Positions 36,439 to 45,570 are shown, numbered from the stretch's first letter. The stretch: DNA of 64,000 bases from Faucicola sp041855445 (GCA_041855445.1 JBHAEG010000016.1:1-64000), one strand, 5' to 3'. Program-made: numbers and translations. Notes: generated by a model from the sequence alone, not told the origin.

Positions 36439-37530
36439 TTATTTACCTTTTTTGGCTTCTTTAGCTTTACCACCTTCAGAGAATACCCCACCACGAATGA
36501 TACAAGCAATTAAAAACATACCTTTTTCACTGTTTGGGTCTAATTCGTCAATTTCTTTTAAAATATCAAACGCAGATAATTTTTCTGCACCAATACGATA
36601 AAAATCTTGAGCCTCTAAATTTGCTCCATTGGGTTCGACCGCAATAGGTTTACTATCATTTTCGATAAATTTTGGATACCATGTATCAATCGTGCGTAAG
36701 GCATTACCAATTTTCTGGTCTCGTAAACCTGCCTGCCCTAAAAATTGATTATTATCTGCTTGACGTTGTGGTTTGACAGGGTCAAGTTGATATAATGAAC
36801 GAGAAAATCCTTTAGGCTTATCCTCTAAATAATTTTGTGAAGGGAAAACCTCGACCCCACCCATACCAAAATCAACAACTGCCTCAATGTGCAATCCTGC
36901 ATTTACCGCATCACCTGTTAAACCTTGCAATAAGATATCTGCTAGTTGCTGTTCTTCATTACTTGGATTATTAAAATCTTTTAAATTGTAATCTAACGCA
37001 TTAAACGTAAATAATTGTTTTTCATCATGATGAGGATTAACATGAATTATCACACTTTCAGCAACCATGCGATTACGCCATAACCAACGCCCATTCACAA
37101 CATTACGAACATAACGGCGAACAACCTCTTTTAAGCCATCACTGGTTTTAGCTCGCTGAATAAATTCTTGAAATGCTTGGCGAAAATTATGCTCATTATC
37201 TTTGTTTTTGCCACTTTCTGAGCTACTCGCAAAGAAAATATAATCCAAATTAATAAAGCGTAAATCCCATTTTACTAATAACTTAGCGTTAGGTAACAAT
37301 TTTGCAGACTCAGTTTGTTGAATATTGTTCACTTCTCGGGCAATGCTGTTACCTATACATGCTCCTTTTTCCTTATTTCCTGCAACATTTTGTGTACCAC
37401 GAATGCCATGATACATCACTTGTAATGGTTTTTCTGTACCATCTGCCAATTGATGAAAAAATGCACCATCGCTAATGACTGTACCACGTTGTAATGCTAA
37501 AGTTGCTGGTAGTTTTTTAAAGTTTGCCAT
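36439..37530 (-). CDS. csy3: type I-F Cascade backbone protein Csy3 (Cas7f)
   Basis: A 363-residue RAMP protein that forms the helical backbone along the crRNA spacer. Strong family motifs are GIRGTQN, VVNGRWLWRNRMVAESV, QKIGNALRTIDTWYP, PIAVEPNGAN and CIIRGGVFSEGG. The QKIGNALRTIDTWYP and RGGVF segments match canonical I-F1 Csy3 better than the transposon-borne I-F3 Cas7. It is about 20 residues longer than the P. aeruginosa protein, partly through a Lys-rich tail. It lies in the middle of the operon, 36 bases after csy2. Confidence 0.95.
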   Translation of the reverse strand: MANFKKLPATLALQRGTVISDGAFFHQLADGTEKPLQVMYHGIRGTQNVAGNKEKGACIGNSIAREVNNIQQTESAKLLPNAKLLVKWDLRFINLDYIFFASSSESGKNKDNEHNFRQAFQEFIQRAKTSDGLKEVVRRYVRNVVNGRWLWRNRMVAESVIIHVNPHHDEKQLFTFNALDYNLKDFNNPSNEEQQLADILLQGLTGDAVNAGLHIEAVVDFGMGGVEVFPSQNYLEDKPKGFSRSLYQLDPVKPQRQADNNQFLGQAGLRDQKIGNALRTIDTWYPKFIENDSKPIAVEPNGANLEAQDFYRIGAEKLSAFDILKEIDELDPNSEKGMFLIACIIRGGVFSEGGKAKEAKKGK

Positions 37531-37566
37531 TGCATTTGTTCCCTGTTGTTAGATAATGAATAAAGT

Positions 37567-38424
37567 TTAATGAGTAAAATTTTGTTGCAATAGAAAAACA
37601 TCTTCTTGCAACCAGTGATAACGCCAAATGAAATCTTCAAGCTCAAGGTCGTCATTTTCAAGTATCTTTCTTAACGATACATATTGCACCAAGCCAGTCA
37701 AAGGCTCTGCATAGGCATGAAAGGTGCTATCTTGTTGATTTGCCTGCCGAATACCCAATCGTTCATCGGTTGGCTGTTCTAATAACGCATAGCCAATTGT
37801 TGTCGCTGATAGCCAACTTATTGACTCATCAACAAAAATTTCTCTTAACTTATCTTGTTTCATGGCTAATAATTGAGTAAACGCCTGAACACGATTTGTT
37901 GAAGTTATTTGTTGATATTTTTTTAGTAAATCTTGCCTGTCAGCGATGATAAAACCTGATTTTATCTCTGTTAATGCTGAATATAAATCATCGGACTCAT
38001 AAATGCTTACACCTAGCATATCCATAATTTGACCACCAGCAAAACGACTACGCAAAATTATCGTTTTCAGTTTTTCAATATGAATTTTCGATGCTGATAA
38101 TTTAATCACCAAACTACAATTTAAATGTGCAGAAGCTGTTGGCTGTAATGATAAATTAATGGTTTTTTCCACATAATCATGATGATTAATAAACATCGCT
38201 CCACGGCGTTGAGCAGGCGTAAATTTGCCATCTGCTTGACCACCTAAATGATGAATATCATAATGAACATATATCACCCCTTCATCTTGACAATTCATTT
38301 CTCTGGCTAAATGATGAGCAAACATACTACTTGCCATCAGTGGTACACCACCTAATAACAAACTACTACTGTGCATATTAGCACTTTTAACATACATTTG
38401 TTTGATAACAAGATACAAACTCAC
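37567..38424 (-). CDS. csy2: type I-F Cascade subunit Csy2 (Cas5f), GTG start
   Basis: A 285-residue RAMP protein that caps the 5' handle of the crRNA together with Csy1. Family-like features are VKSANMHSSSLLLGGVPLMA at the N-terminus (compare the QNANAISSPLTWGFP region of P. aeruginosa Csy2), RFAGGQIMDM, SGFIIADRQDLL, and HAYAEPLTGLVQYVSLR near the end. It starts at GTG 38424, overlapping the csy1 stop by four bases, with a GAGGAG site inside csy1. It is about 40 residues shorter than the P. aeruginosa protein. Confidence 0.88.
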   Translation of the reverse strand: MSLYLVIKQMYVKSANMHSSSLLLGGVPLMASSMFAHHLAREMNCQDEGVIYVHYDIHHLGGQADGKFTPAQRRGAMFINHHDYVEKTINLSLQPTASAHLNCSLVIKLSASKIHIEKLKTIILRSRFAGGQIMDMLGVSIYESDDLYSALTEIKSGFIIADRQDLLKKYQQITSTNRVQAFTQLLAMKQDKLREIFVDESISWLSATTIGYALLEQPTDERLGIRQANQQDSTFHAYAEPLTGLVQYVSLRKILENDDLELEDFIWRYHWLQEDVFLLQQNFTH

Positions 38425-39545
38425 GATAACTCCTCTAAAATATATCGTATCAATCTATAACGAGCATTATCATCTAAACTATGACTAACCAATTGATTAT
38501 CATCAGATTGTATTTTTCCTATAATAATCCGTTGTGCCAAATTCTTTGCAAACTCATGTCGCCAGCTATCATCACGCAGTTTAGGTTCAATTAATCCTTG
38601 AGTAATATAATCAACCTCTGGCGATGACCAAAAACTTTGACGGGGCAACTCATCTAATGATGGTAAAATATCAACACATTTCATTAAATTTTGTCTATGA
38701 AAATCGCCTTGACGTAAAATAGATTTGACAATATTTTGTAGATAATTTTTTTCTTTAGCTCGAACTTTCATATCACTGCTTGGGGAATAAACAGTCTTTT
38801 CATGCCAATTTTTTATTGGATTTTTTGCCGTTTTGTCCAATTGAATATTAAGTAAATTTGCCCAATCTGTTAATAAATCTTTATTAATATAATAATGAAA
38901 TCCTCGATAAAAAATCGCCAACGCTTGTCGGCTATGGTTATCAATTTTAGGTGCTGATAATACAATTGGACGTTGCATTTCTCTCACCAAACCACCAACA
39001 TTTTGCGGATTTGAACCACCAATACCAAACACCGCCATTTGTAAATTATGAAAATCTGCATCTTTTTCTTTAATTTGCTGTTCTATATCATCAACTTCTT
39101 GATTGAATAAATAATTTACCCCTGCGCTGCTAATTGGACTAATTGATAAATATTTACCATTTTTAGGGATTAATAACTGTCGTACTCGTGGATTAATATA
39201 CGATAAATTTTCTTGGTAAGGTTTATCAAATAATGTTGCTAACTCTGGCGTTAATTTAACCACTTGTTGTTGAAAATCTAGCTCTTGTTTACTGATATCT
39301 TCATTGAGCATCATGGCTTTGATAACTTTAAAAACTCGTGCTTTTTGTGCATTACCTTGATAATCTGTAGGTATCATTAAGCCTTCATTCAGCAATGTTC
39401 TAGCACTAATATAAGGTAAATCAAGTTCTTGTGATTTACTTAAACGAATTCCACCGCTTTCGGCATTAGAATTAATTGTTTTAATAGAAAAGTGTACGGA
39501 TTTTTTTAATTCAATCTGATAAATATTTTCTTTGCTATCGTCCAT
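38421..39545 (-). CDS. csy1: type I-F Cascade large subunit Csy1 (Cas8f), short form
   Basis: A 374-residue protein, the presumed PAM-recognition and Cas3-recruiting subunit. The best family landmark is MAVFGIGGSNPQNVGGLVRE, matching the conserved GGxxPQN segment of Csy1. LIEPKLRDDSWRHEFAKNLA matches the C-terminal helical bundle. It is about 60 residues shorter than the P. aeruginosa protein (434), mainly in the N-terminal half. It is the first gene of the operon, with an AGGAG ribosome site and an extended -10-like element upstream. Since Cas8f recruits Cas2-3, its retention without a neighbouring cas2-3 is notable. Confidence 0.88.
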   Translation of the reverse strand: MDDSKENIYQIELKKSVHFSIKTINSNAESGGIRLSKSQELDLPYISARTLLNEGLMIPTDYQGNAQKARVFKVIKAMMLNEDISKQELDFQQQVVKLTPELATLFDKPYQENLSYINPRVRQLLIPKNGKYLSISPISSAGVNYLFNQEVDDIEQQIKEKDADFHNLQMAVFGIGGSNPQNVGGLVREMQRPIVLSAPKIDNHSRQALAIFYRGFHYYINKDLLTDWANLLNIQLDKTAKNPIKNWHEKTVYSPSSDMKVRAKEKNYLQNIVKSILRQGDFHRQNLMKCVDILPSLDELPRQSFWSSPEVDYITQGLIEPKLRDDSWRHEFAKNLAQRIIIGKIQSDDNQLVSHSLDDNARYRLIRYILEELS

Positions 39546-39574
39546 AGTAACTCCTTGTTACAAAATTCATATTC

Positions 39575-39583
39575 GTTATAGCA
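39575..39583 (-). promoter_or_regulatory. possible extended -10 promoter of the cas operon
   Basis: On the minus strand TGCTATAAC (TGn plus a TATAAT-like hexamer) lies about 30 bases before the csy1 ATG. No good -35 box is seen, which extended -10 promoters can do without. The rest of the 240-base gap up to dtd holds no CRISPR repeats and no gene. Confidence 0.4.
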
Positions 39584-39785
39584 TGACTTGCTAAAAATAA
39601 AAAGCAAAAATCGACTTTTCAACTATTTTTTATGATGAAATAAATCAATGTGATTAACGATTAACAAGATAACCATGATTATATAAGAAAAAATCTTGCG
39701 TTCAGTAAAGTATAAGCTTATAAAACGCACCTATTTGAAATACAAAGATAAGTTTTTTATTTATCAATGATACAAAATTGAAGGT

Positions 39786-40223
39786 TTAAACTTCTAAAAT
39801 AAAGTTAATCGGTCCGTCATTACAACTATTTACCTGCAGATTTGCCCCAAACTCCCCCGTTGCAATGGGCGAATATTGTGATTTTGCATAGACAACAATT
39901 TCAGCAAATAACGGCTTGGCAATCAATGGTGACATGGCAAGCTTAAAGTCGGGACGGCGACCCGAGTTGGTATTTGCCAACAGGGTAAATTGTGAAACAA
40001 GCAATATACCTCCTTGTATTTCTTGAACATTTTTATCTAGTTTGCCCGCCTGATTTTCAAATAATCGATAGGTTAATATTTTATCAATCATTTTTTTGCC
40101 TTTTTCTAAAGTGTCATCATGCCCAAGCCCCAGATAGACCAATACACCTTGTTGAATTTCGCCAACAATTTGTTCATTTACCATCACATTTGCAAATGTT
40201 ACTCGTTGTATCACTGCTTTCAT
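39786..40223 (-). CDS. dtd: D-aminoacyl-tRNA deacylase
   Basis: A 145-residue proofreading enzyme that removes D-amino acids from tRNA. Conserved motifs are MKAVIQRV at the start, LLVSQFTLLANTNSGRRPDF (the SQFTL and GRRP active-site segments), and NDGPINF near the end in place of the usual NxGPVT. Length is normal (145). It is a single gene, upstream of the cas operon on the same strand, divergent from psd. Confidence 0.95.
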   Translation of the reverse strand: MKAVIQRVTFANVMVNEQIVGEIQQGVLVYLGLGHDDTLEKGKKMIDKILTYRLFENQAGKLDKNVQEIQGGILLVSQFTLLANTNSGRRPDFKLAMSPLIAKPLFAEIVVYAKSQYSPIATGEFGANLQVNSCNDGPINFILEV

Positions 40224-40335
40224 AAAATCACCTTATATCTATCACATAATCTACAAAGATTTTCTATTAGTTTTTGATTATAATAGCAAATCTGTATAAA
40301 ACCCAGTAATTTACAACCATTCTTCAAGGCAAGTT

Positions 40336-41163
40336 ATGACTTTATTTACAACATTACAAAATTTTGTACCACAACAAACTATTAGCGAGGTTGCAGGCAA
40401 ACTTGCAACCAGTCAGCACCCTGTTGTCAAAAAAACCCTGATTAGAGCGTTTGCGACAGCTTATAAAATTAAACTTGATGAATATCAACGAGGTAGCTTG
40501 TCCCAATATGATAGTTTTAATGATTTTTTTACTCGAGAATTAAAAGAGGGAATGCGTCCAATTGATGACACTGAAAATGGGATTATTTGCCCTGCCGATG
40601 GCAAAATTTCACAAATTGGACAAATTGACCAACATCAGATTTTACAGGCAAAAGGGCGTTGTTATGATGTGGCTCAGTTGTTAGCAGATTATGAACTTGG
40701 TGATTATTTTGCTGATGGCAGTTTTGCAACGATTTATCTTGCCCCAACGAATTATCATCGAGTCCATATGCCATTTTCAGGGCGTTTAATCGAAACGATT
40801 TATGTACCAGGTCAGTTATTTTCTGTCAATAATGAAACAGCAGAAAATATTCCAGATTTATTTGCTCGTAATGAACGTTGTGTTTGCGTGTTTGAAACGG
40901 CATTTGGTAAAGCGTGTGTTGTGTTAGTGGGTGCAATGATTGTTGCAGGCATTGAAACAGTCGCCACAGGAAAAATTCAACGCAGTGACCATGTGCAACG
41001 TCAGTCGCATGATATGACTTTAGCCAAAGGTGACGAATTAGGGCGGTTTTATTTGGGTTCAACGGCAATTATCGTTTTACCAAAACAAGCCAAAATTGCT
41101 TGGCAAAAAGGCTTATATAATAGTGTACCTGTACAAATGGGTATGTTGCTAGGTAAAAATTAA
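40336..41163 (+). CDS. psd: phosphatidylserine decarboxylase proenzyme
   Basis: A 275-residue inner-membrane enzyme that makes phosphatidylethanolamine. The self-cleavage site LGST is at 240-243; cleavage between G241 and S242 yields the pyruvoyl group. YHRVHMPFSG holds the His of the charge-relay system. Length is normal for the short bacterial form. It is a single gene, divergent from dtd. Confidence 0.96.
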   Translation: MTLFTTLQNFVPQQTISEVAGKLATSQHPVVKKTLIRAFATAYKIKLDEYQRGSLSQYDSFNDFFTRELKEGMRPIDDTENGIICPADGKISQIGQIDQHQILQAKGRCYDVAQLLADYELGDYFADGSFATIYLAPTNYHRVHMPFSGRLIETIYVPGQLFSVNNETAENIPDLFARNERCVCVFETAFGKACVVLVGAMIVAGIETVATGKIQRSDHVQRQSHDMTLAKGDELGRFYLGSTAIIVLPKQAKIAWQKGLYNSVPVQMGMLLGKN

Positions 41164-41275
41164 GCAAATCATATCTTTAGTGCAATAGTTAAAATTTAAC
41201 AATTAATGTCTAAATCACCCAAAAACATAATGACTACTAAAAATTATCAAGTAGTCGTTATAGTTTGACTGTTAT

Positions 41276-41848
41276 CTAATCCAAATCTGTTTTTTTTCTG
41301 TCATGATGATGACGAAAATCCTGATAATGTTCATCATCATAATGGTAACTTGGTGATTTTAATAAAACAATTTTGCCATTATCCAAATCATCATACAGCC
41401 ATTTTGCCTGTTGTATGATTTCTTGTAAATGCTGACCAGATAATGCCCAGTCTTTTTTTAAATTTCCTGTCAGATAATGTTCTGCATATAAGCCATAGCT
41501 TAACGCTAATTTTCTTAAAAAATAATAACCTTGACAATAAAAATCATAAATTTTTGCTAAGTGTTCTATATCATTTGGACTATTCATCAATATTAATAAA
41601 CTATTTTTTAATGAATTATTATAATAATCAGTATAATTTAAATATGGCATGATAATTTTTTCAATATTTATCAAACTTTGCTTATTTTTAAAGTCCAAAC
41701 TAATTAATGCCAAATAATCATCATTTTTTAAATAATTCTCTAAATTTTGCTGTTGGTACAGCCAATTTTCAAACTCATCAATGTTCCCTTGTTCAAGAAT
41801 AATTTTAAAAAAGTGGCGTTGTAATTCAACAGGTAATTGATTGTGCAT
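41276..41848 (-). CDS. hypothetical cytoplasmic protein
   Basis: A 190-residue protein without signal peptide or membrane segments. The N-terminal half (FENWLYQQQNLENYLKNDDY then LALISLDF) resembles a small helical pattern seen in some uncharacterised proteins, including possible immunity proteins, but the similarity is only impressionistic. The C-terminal tail is rich in His, Asp and Tyr (last 25 residues), which could bind metal. It is a single gene between psd and thrS. Function unknown. Confidence 0.65.
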   Translation of the reverse strand: MHNQLPVELQRHFFKIILEQGNIDEFENWLYQQQNLENYLKNDDYLALISLDFKNKQSLINIEKIIMPYLNYTDYYNNSLKNSLLILMNSPNDIEHLAKIYDFYCQGYYFLRKLALSYGLYAEHYLTGNLKKDWALSGQHLQEIIQQAKWLYDDLDNGKIVLLKSPSYHYDDEHYQDFRHHHDRKKTDLD

Positions 41849-42124
41849 ATGGCTACTTCCTCATCTGCTAGATGCTCTCTAAATTTCATTTAAGCATGAT
41901 TATCAATTTATAAAACGGATATTTTTTTCTAAATCAAACTTTGTTATACTAAACATTTTAAACGCAAAATAATTTATTTGCATAAATATATAATCACGGG
42001 AAAATCAACAAGACAAACAATGTAAGTTTGATATGACTTGATATTTCCTCATTTTTCCAACATCTAGCGGTTACATGACCGATAGTTGCGGTCATCACTG
42101 CCAACGGAACAAAGGACATTTTTT

Positions 42125-44059
42125 ATGGTAGCTATCACTTTACCAAATGGCGATATTAAACAATTTGACGGACAAACTACAGTTATGCAAATTGCCCAAA
42201 GTATTGGAGCAGGTTTAGCAAAAGCAACTGTCGCTGGCAGAGTTAATGGCAAACTGGTTGATGCGTGCGACCCAATTGATGAAGATGCGAACGTACAAAT
42301 TATTACGCCAAAAGACCCAGAAGGTGTAGAAATTATTCGACATTCATGCGCTCACCTACTTGGTCATGCGGTAAAGCAATTATATCCTGATGTCAAAATG
42401 GTCATTGGACCTGTGATTGATGATGGTTTTTACTACGATATCTTTAGTGAAAAGCCATTTACCCTTGATGATATGGCAAAAATCGAAGCACGTATGATTG
42501 AGCTAATTAATCAAGATTATGATGTTATCAAAAAAATGACTCCTAGAGATGAAGTCATTGCTATTTTTAGTGAACGTGGCGAAGAATATAAACTACGTTT
42601 GGTCGCTGATATGCCAAATGAAACGCATATGGGTTTATATTATCACCAAGAATATATCGATATGTGTCGTGGTCCACATGTGCCTAATACTCGCTTTTTA
42701 AAGGCATTTAAACTGACCAAAATGAGTGGTGCATACTGGCGAGGCGATGCAAAAAATGAACAATTACAACGAATTTATGGTACAGCTTGGGCGGATAAGA
42801 AAGACCTAAAAGCCTACATTCAACGCATCGAAGAAGCTGAAAAACGTGACCATCGCAAAATTGGTAAAGCACTCAATCTGTTTCATATGCAAGAGCAAGC
42901 CCCTGGTATGGTGTTTTGGCACCCAAATGGCTGGACAATTTATCAAGTGCTTGAACAATATATGCGACAGGTTCAACGAGAAAATGGCTATAAAGAAATT
43001 AAAACCCCACAAATTGTTGATAGAAGTTTGTGGGAAAAATCAGGCCATTGGGCAAATTATGCCGACAATATGTTTACTACCAGTTCTGAAAATCGGGATT
43101 ATGCCATTAAACCTATGAACTGTCCTTGTCATGTGCAAGTATTTAATCAAGGTCTAAAATCTTACCGTGATTTGCCATTACGTTTAGCAGAATTTGGTTC
43201 TTGCCATCGTAATGAACCCTCAGGCTCACTGCATGGATTAATGCGAGTGCGTGGTTTTACTCAAGATGATGCCCATATTTTTTGTAGCAATGAACAAATT
43301 CGTGATGAAGCTCAAGCCTTTATTAAATTAACACTTGATGTTTATAAAGATTTTGGCTTTGATGATGTTGCCATGAAGTTATCAACTCGCCCTGAAAAAC
43401 GTGTGGGTGCTGATGAATTGTGGGATATGGCTGAAAAATCACTTGCTGATGCACTAGATACCGCAGGTTTAGCATGGGAAGTTCAAGAAGGTGAAGGGGC
43501 TTTTTATGGTCCAAAAATTGAATTTAGCTTAAAAGACTGTTTAGGTCGGGTTTGGCAATGTGGTACATTACAGCTAGATTTTAATTTACCAACCCGTTTA
43601 GATGCCTCTTTTATCAATGAACAGGGCGAACGTGATACCCCTGTCATGTTACATCGAGCAATTTTAGGTTCATTTGAACGTTTTATTGGTATGCTCATTG
43701 AACATTACGCAGGTTGGTTTCCAGTATGGCTTGCTCCACAACAAGTCGTGGTGATGAATATCACCGACAATCAGGCGAATGCTTGTGAAAATGTCGCTAA
43801 ACAATTGACAAACGCAGGATTGCGAGTGATTACTGATTTGCGAAACGAAAAAATAGGTTTTAAAATTAGAGAACGTACATTAGAACGTATTCCGTATATG
43901 CTCGTATTGGGTGATAAAGAAGTCGAAGCCAATCAAGTCAATGTGCGGACTCGTGAAGGTGAAAACTTAGGCGTGATGAGCGTTGAAGAGTTTTTAACCC
44001 TTGTCGAACAAGCTGTTGCTCAAAAAGGGCGACTTATCAAAAAAACAACACAGGAGTAA
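42125..44059 (+). CDS. thrS: threonyl-tRNA synthetase
   Basis: A 644-residue class II synthetase that charges tRNA-Thr. The N-terminal TGS domain begins VAITLPNGDIKQFDG, then comes the editing domain with HSCAHLLGHAVKQ and the CRGPHVP motif. The catalytic core has KPMNCPCHVQVF (zinc cysteine) and HRNEPSGSLHGLMRVRGF, and the C-terminal anticodon domain ends it. The ATG at 42125 is preceded by AAAGGA; an upstream in-frame start at 42086 is rejected. Its last bases contain the infC ribosome site. I see no clear operator-like tRNA mimic in the 270 bases upstream, although E. coli thrS autoregulates that way. Confidence 0.97.
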   Translation: MVAITLPNGDIKQFDGQTTVMQIAQSIGAGLAKATVAGRVNGKLVDACDPIDEDANVQIITPKDPEGVEIIRHSCAHLLGHAVKQLYPDVKMVIGPVIDDGFYYDIFSEKPFTLDDMAKIEARMIELINQDYDVIKKMTPRDEVIAIFSERGEEYKLRLVADMPNETHMGLYYHQEYIDMCRGPHVPNTRFLKAFKLTKMSGAYWRGDAKNEQLQRIYGTAWADKKDLKAYIQRIEEAEKRDHRKIGKALNLFHMQEQAPGMVFWHPNGWTIYQVLEQYMRQVQRENGYKEIKTPQIVDRSLWEKSGHWANYADNMFTTSSENRDYAIKPMNCPCHVQVFNQGLKSYRDLPLRLAEFGSCHRNEPSGSLHGLMRVRGFTQDDAHIFCSNEQIRDEAQAFIKLTLDVYKDFGFDDVAMKLSTRPEKRVGADELWDMAEKSLADALDTAGLAWEVQEGEGAFYGPKIEFSLKDCLGRVWQCGTLQLDFNLPTRLDASFINEQGERDTPVMLHRAILGSFERFIGMLIEHYAGWFPVWLAPQQVVVMNITDNQANACENVAKQLTNAGLRVITDLRNEKIGFKIRERTLERIPYMLVLGDKEVEANQVNVRTREGENLGVMSVEEFLTLVEQAVAQKGRLIKKTTQE

Positions 44060-44064
44060 GTGTT

Positions 44065-44586
44065 ATTAAGAGTTCAAACCGTTTAAACATCAACGAAGAC
44101 ATTCGGACCAAAGAAGTTCGTTTAGTAAAAGCAGATGGTGAACAAGTTGGTGTTGTAGATATTAAAACGGCATTACAAAACGCCCGTGATGCTGAACTAG
44201 ATTTGGTCGAAATAGTACCTGATGCCAAACCGCCAGTTTGTAAAATTATGGACTATAAAAAATATTTATATGACCAAAAACAAAAAGCCAAAGAAGCGAA
44301 GAAAAACCAAAAACAAACGCAGTTAAAAGAGATAAAATTACGCCCTGGTACAGAGGAAGCAGATTATCAAGTGAAACTGCGTAAAATTATCGAGTTTTTA
44401 CAAGAACAAGATAAGGTTAAAGTCAGTATTCGGTTTCGTGGACGTGAAATGGCTCACCAACAAATCGGTTTACATCAATTAGAACGCATTATCGCTGATA
44501 CCGCTGAATATGGAAATGTTGAACAAGCTCCAAAATTAGAAGGTCGTCAGATGGGTATGTTGTTAGGCCCAACAAAGAAAAAATAA
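44065..44586 (+). CDS. infC: translation initiation factor IF-3, ATT start
   Basis: A 173-residue factor that keeps ribosomal subunits apart and checks the start codon. The true start is ATT at 44065: the frame from here reads RLNINEDIRTKEVRLV, the conserved IF-3 N-terminus, and AGGAG lies eight bases upstream inside the end of thrS. No ATG or GTG start fits. IF-3 discriminates against AUU, so this start gives autoregulation as in E. coli. The C-terminal domain carries KVKVSIRFRGREM. A terminator follows; rpmI and rplT, the usual next genes, are absent. Confidence 0.95.
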   Translation: MKSSNRLNINEDIRTKEVRLVKADGEQVGVVDIKTALQNARDAELDLVEIVPDAKPPVCKIMDYKKYLYDQKQKAKEAKKNQKQTQLKEIKLRPGTEEADYQVKLRKIIEFLQEQDKVKVSIRFRGREMAHQQIGLHQLERIIADTAEYGNVEQAPKLEGRQMGMLLGPTKKK

Positions 44587-44612
44587 CCTGTAGTCACTGT
44601 GATAATAAAATT

Positions 44613-44643
44613 AAAAACCATGTTTTTATTCACATGGTTTTTT
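44613..44643 (+). terminator. terminator after infC
   Basis: AAACCATG at 44615-44622 pairs with CATGGTTT at 44633-44640, followed by TTT. It ends the thrS-infC unit and lies between convergent genes. Confidence 0.8.
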
Positions 44644-44652
44644 AATATTGCT

Positions 44653-45570
44653 TTATAATATTTTTTCCCAGATACCAATTTGCCCTTCATGCAATTTAGG
44701 TACGCCACCTAATACCCGCCAAGGCATTGTTATACCATGAAAATCGCTACCGACCGACACTAACAATCGATGTTCTTTGATACAACGGTCTATCATATGC
44801 CGAGTCGAAGGCGGTTCATTAGTCGCTGGTAGCTCAACTGCGTCCCCACCTGCTGTGGCAAAATCTGCGATTAATTTTCGAGTTTTATTGGCTGTTAAAT
44901 TATAACGGGTTGCATGAGCTAATGAGGCAATCCCACCACAATCATGAATTAACTTAATACAATCTTTTAATGTTAAACCTTCTAATGCAACATAACAAGA
45001 TTTATGGTCTGCCAAATAGCTAGAAAATGCTTTTTGTACATCATTGACTATCCCATGTTTGACCATCATTTTGGCAATATGCGTTCGACCTACTGCTTTA
45101 GCATTGCCTTTGGCTTCTTGTAGGACATCTTGCCAAATGTCATCTATGGATAGGCAAAAAATTTTAGCTACTTTTTCACACATCGCATAGCCTCTAGTTT
45201 CCCGTGATGTTTGAATAGCTAATAGTTTAGTATTCATTTTTTCGCTATCTTGAAACGCATAGCCTAATACATGAATGACTTTTTCCGCTTGGGCAGGCTT
45301 TTTGCTATAACCACCAATAACCCGATGCCGACAACTAATTTCTACCCCATTAATTAGCGTCATGTCTAATTCATTGGCAGTCTGACGCGCCTGTTCAATA
45401 CCTGTAATTGTGTCATGGTCAGTCAATGATAATAATTTTACGCCTTTACTATGAGCAATTTTTACCACCTCTGTTGGAGAAAATGTGCCATCTGAACAGG
45501 TACTATGACAATGTAGGTCGATAGGTAATTGGGTATAAATGGGGCTTTGGTTGAATAAATGATTTTTCAC
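44653..45570 (-). CDS. PHP-domain phosphoesterase (YciV/RNase AM-like), GTG start
   Basis: A 305-residue metal-dependent phosphoesterase. The start is taken as GTG 45570, with AAGG six bases upstream; the TTG six codons earlier is less likely. PHP metal-ligand motifs are DLHCHSTCSDG, LSLTDHDT, NGVEISCRH, and later SLAHATRYN and SVGSDFHG. E. coli YciV (RNase AM) hydrolyses nucleoside 3',5'-bisphosphates and trims rRNA 5' ends. It is divergent from yciB; the yciV/yciB/yciI genes also lie near one another in E. coli. Confidence 0.9.
   Translation of the reverse strand: MKNHLFNQSPIYTQLPIDLHCHSTCSDGTFSPTEVVKIAHSKGVKLLSLTDHDTITGIEQARQTANELDMTLINGVEISCRHRVIGGYSKKPAQAEKVIHVLGYAFQDSEKMNTKLLAIQTSRETRGYAMCEKVAKIFCLSIDDIWQDVLQEAKGNAKAVGRTHIAKMMVKHGIVNDVQKAFSSYLADHKSCYVALEGLTLKDCIKLIHDCGGIASLAHATRYNLTANKTRKLIADFATAGGDAVELPATNEPPSTRHMIDRCIKEHRLLVSVGSDFHGITMPWRVLGGVPKLHEGQIGIWEKIL

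Noticed and set aside
34838..39545. Transposon-borne I-F3 (CRISPR-associated transposon) locus
   Set aside because: Csy1 and Csy2 are separate, not fused as Cas8/5; cas1 is present; no tniQ or tnsABC genes are in the window; Csy3 motifs fit I-F1 better.
39700..39727. A single degenerate I-F repeat (GTTCAGTAAAG... with the palindrome TATAAGCTTATA)
   Set aside because: It shares only the first five and a few late bases with I-F repeats, occurs once, and is AT-rich as expected by chance.
42000..42124. A T-box or tRNA-like operator before thrS
   Set aside because: No T-box consensus sequence or convincing anticodon-like arm was found by eye. T-boxes are not typical in gammaproteobacteria.
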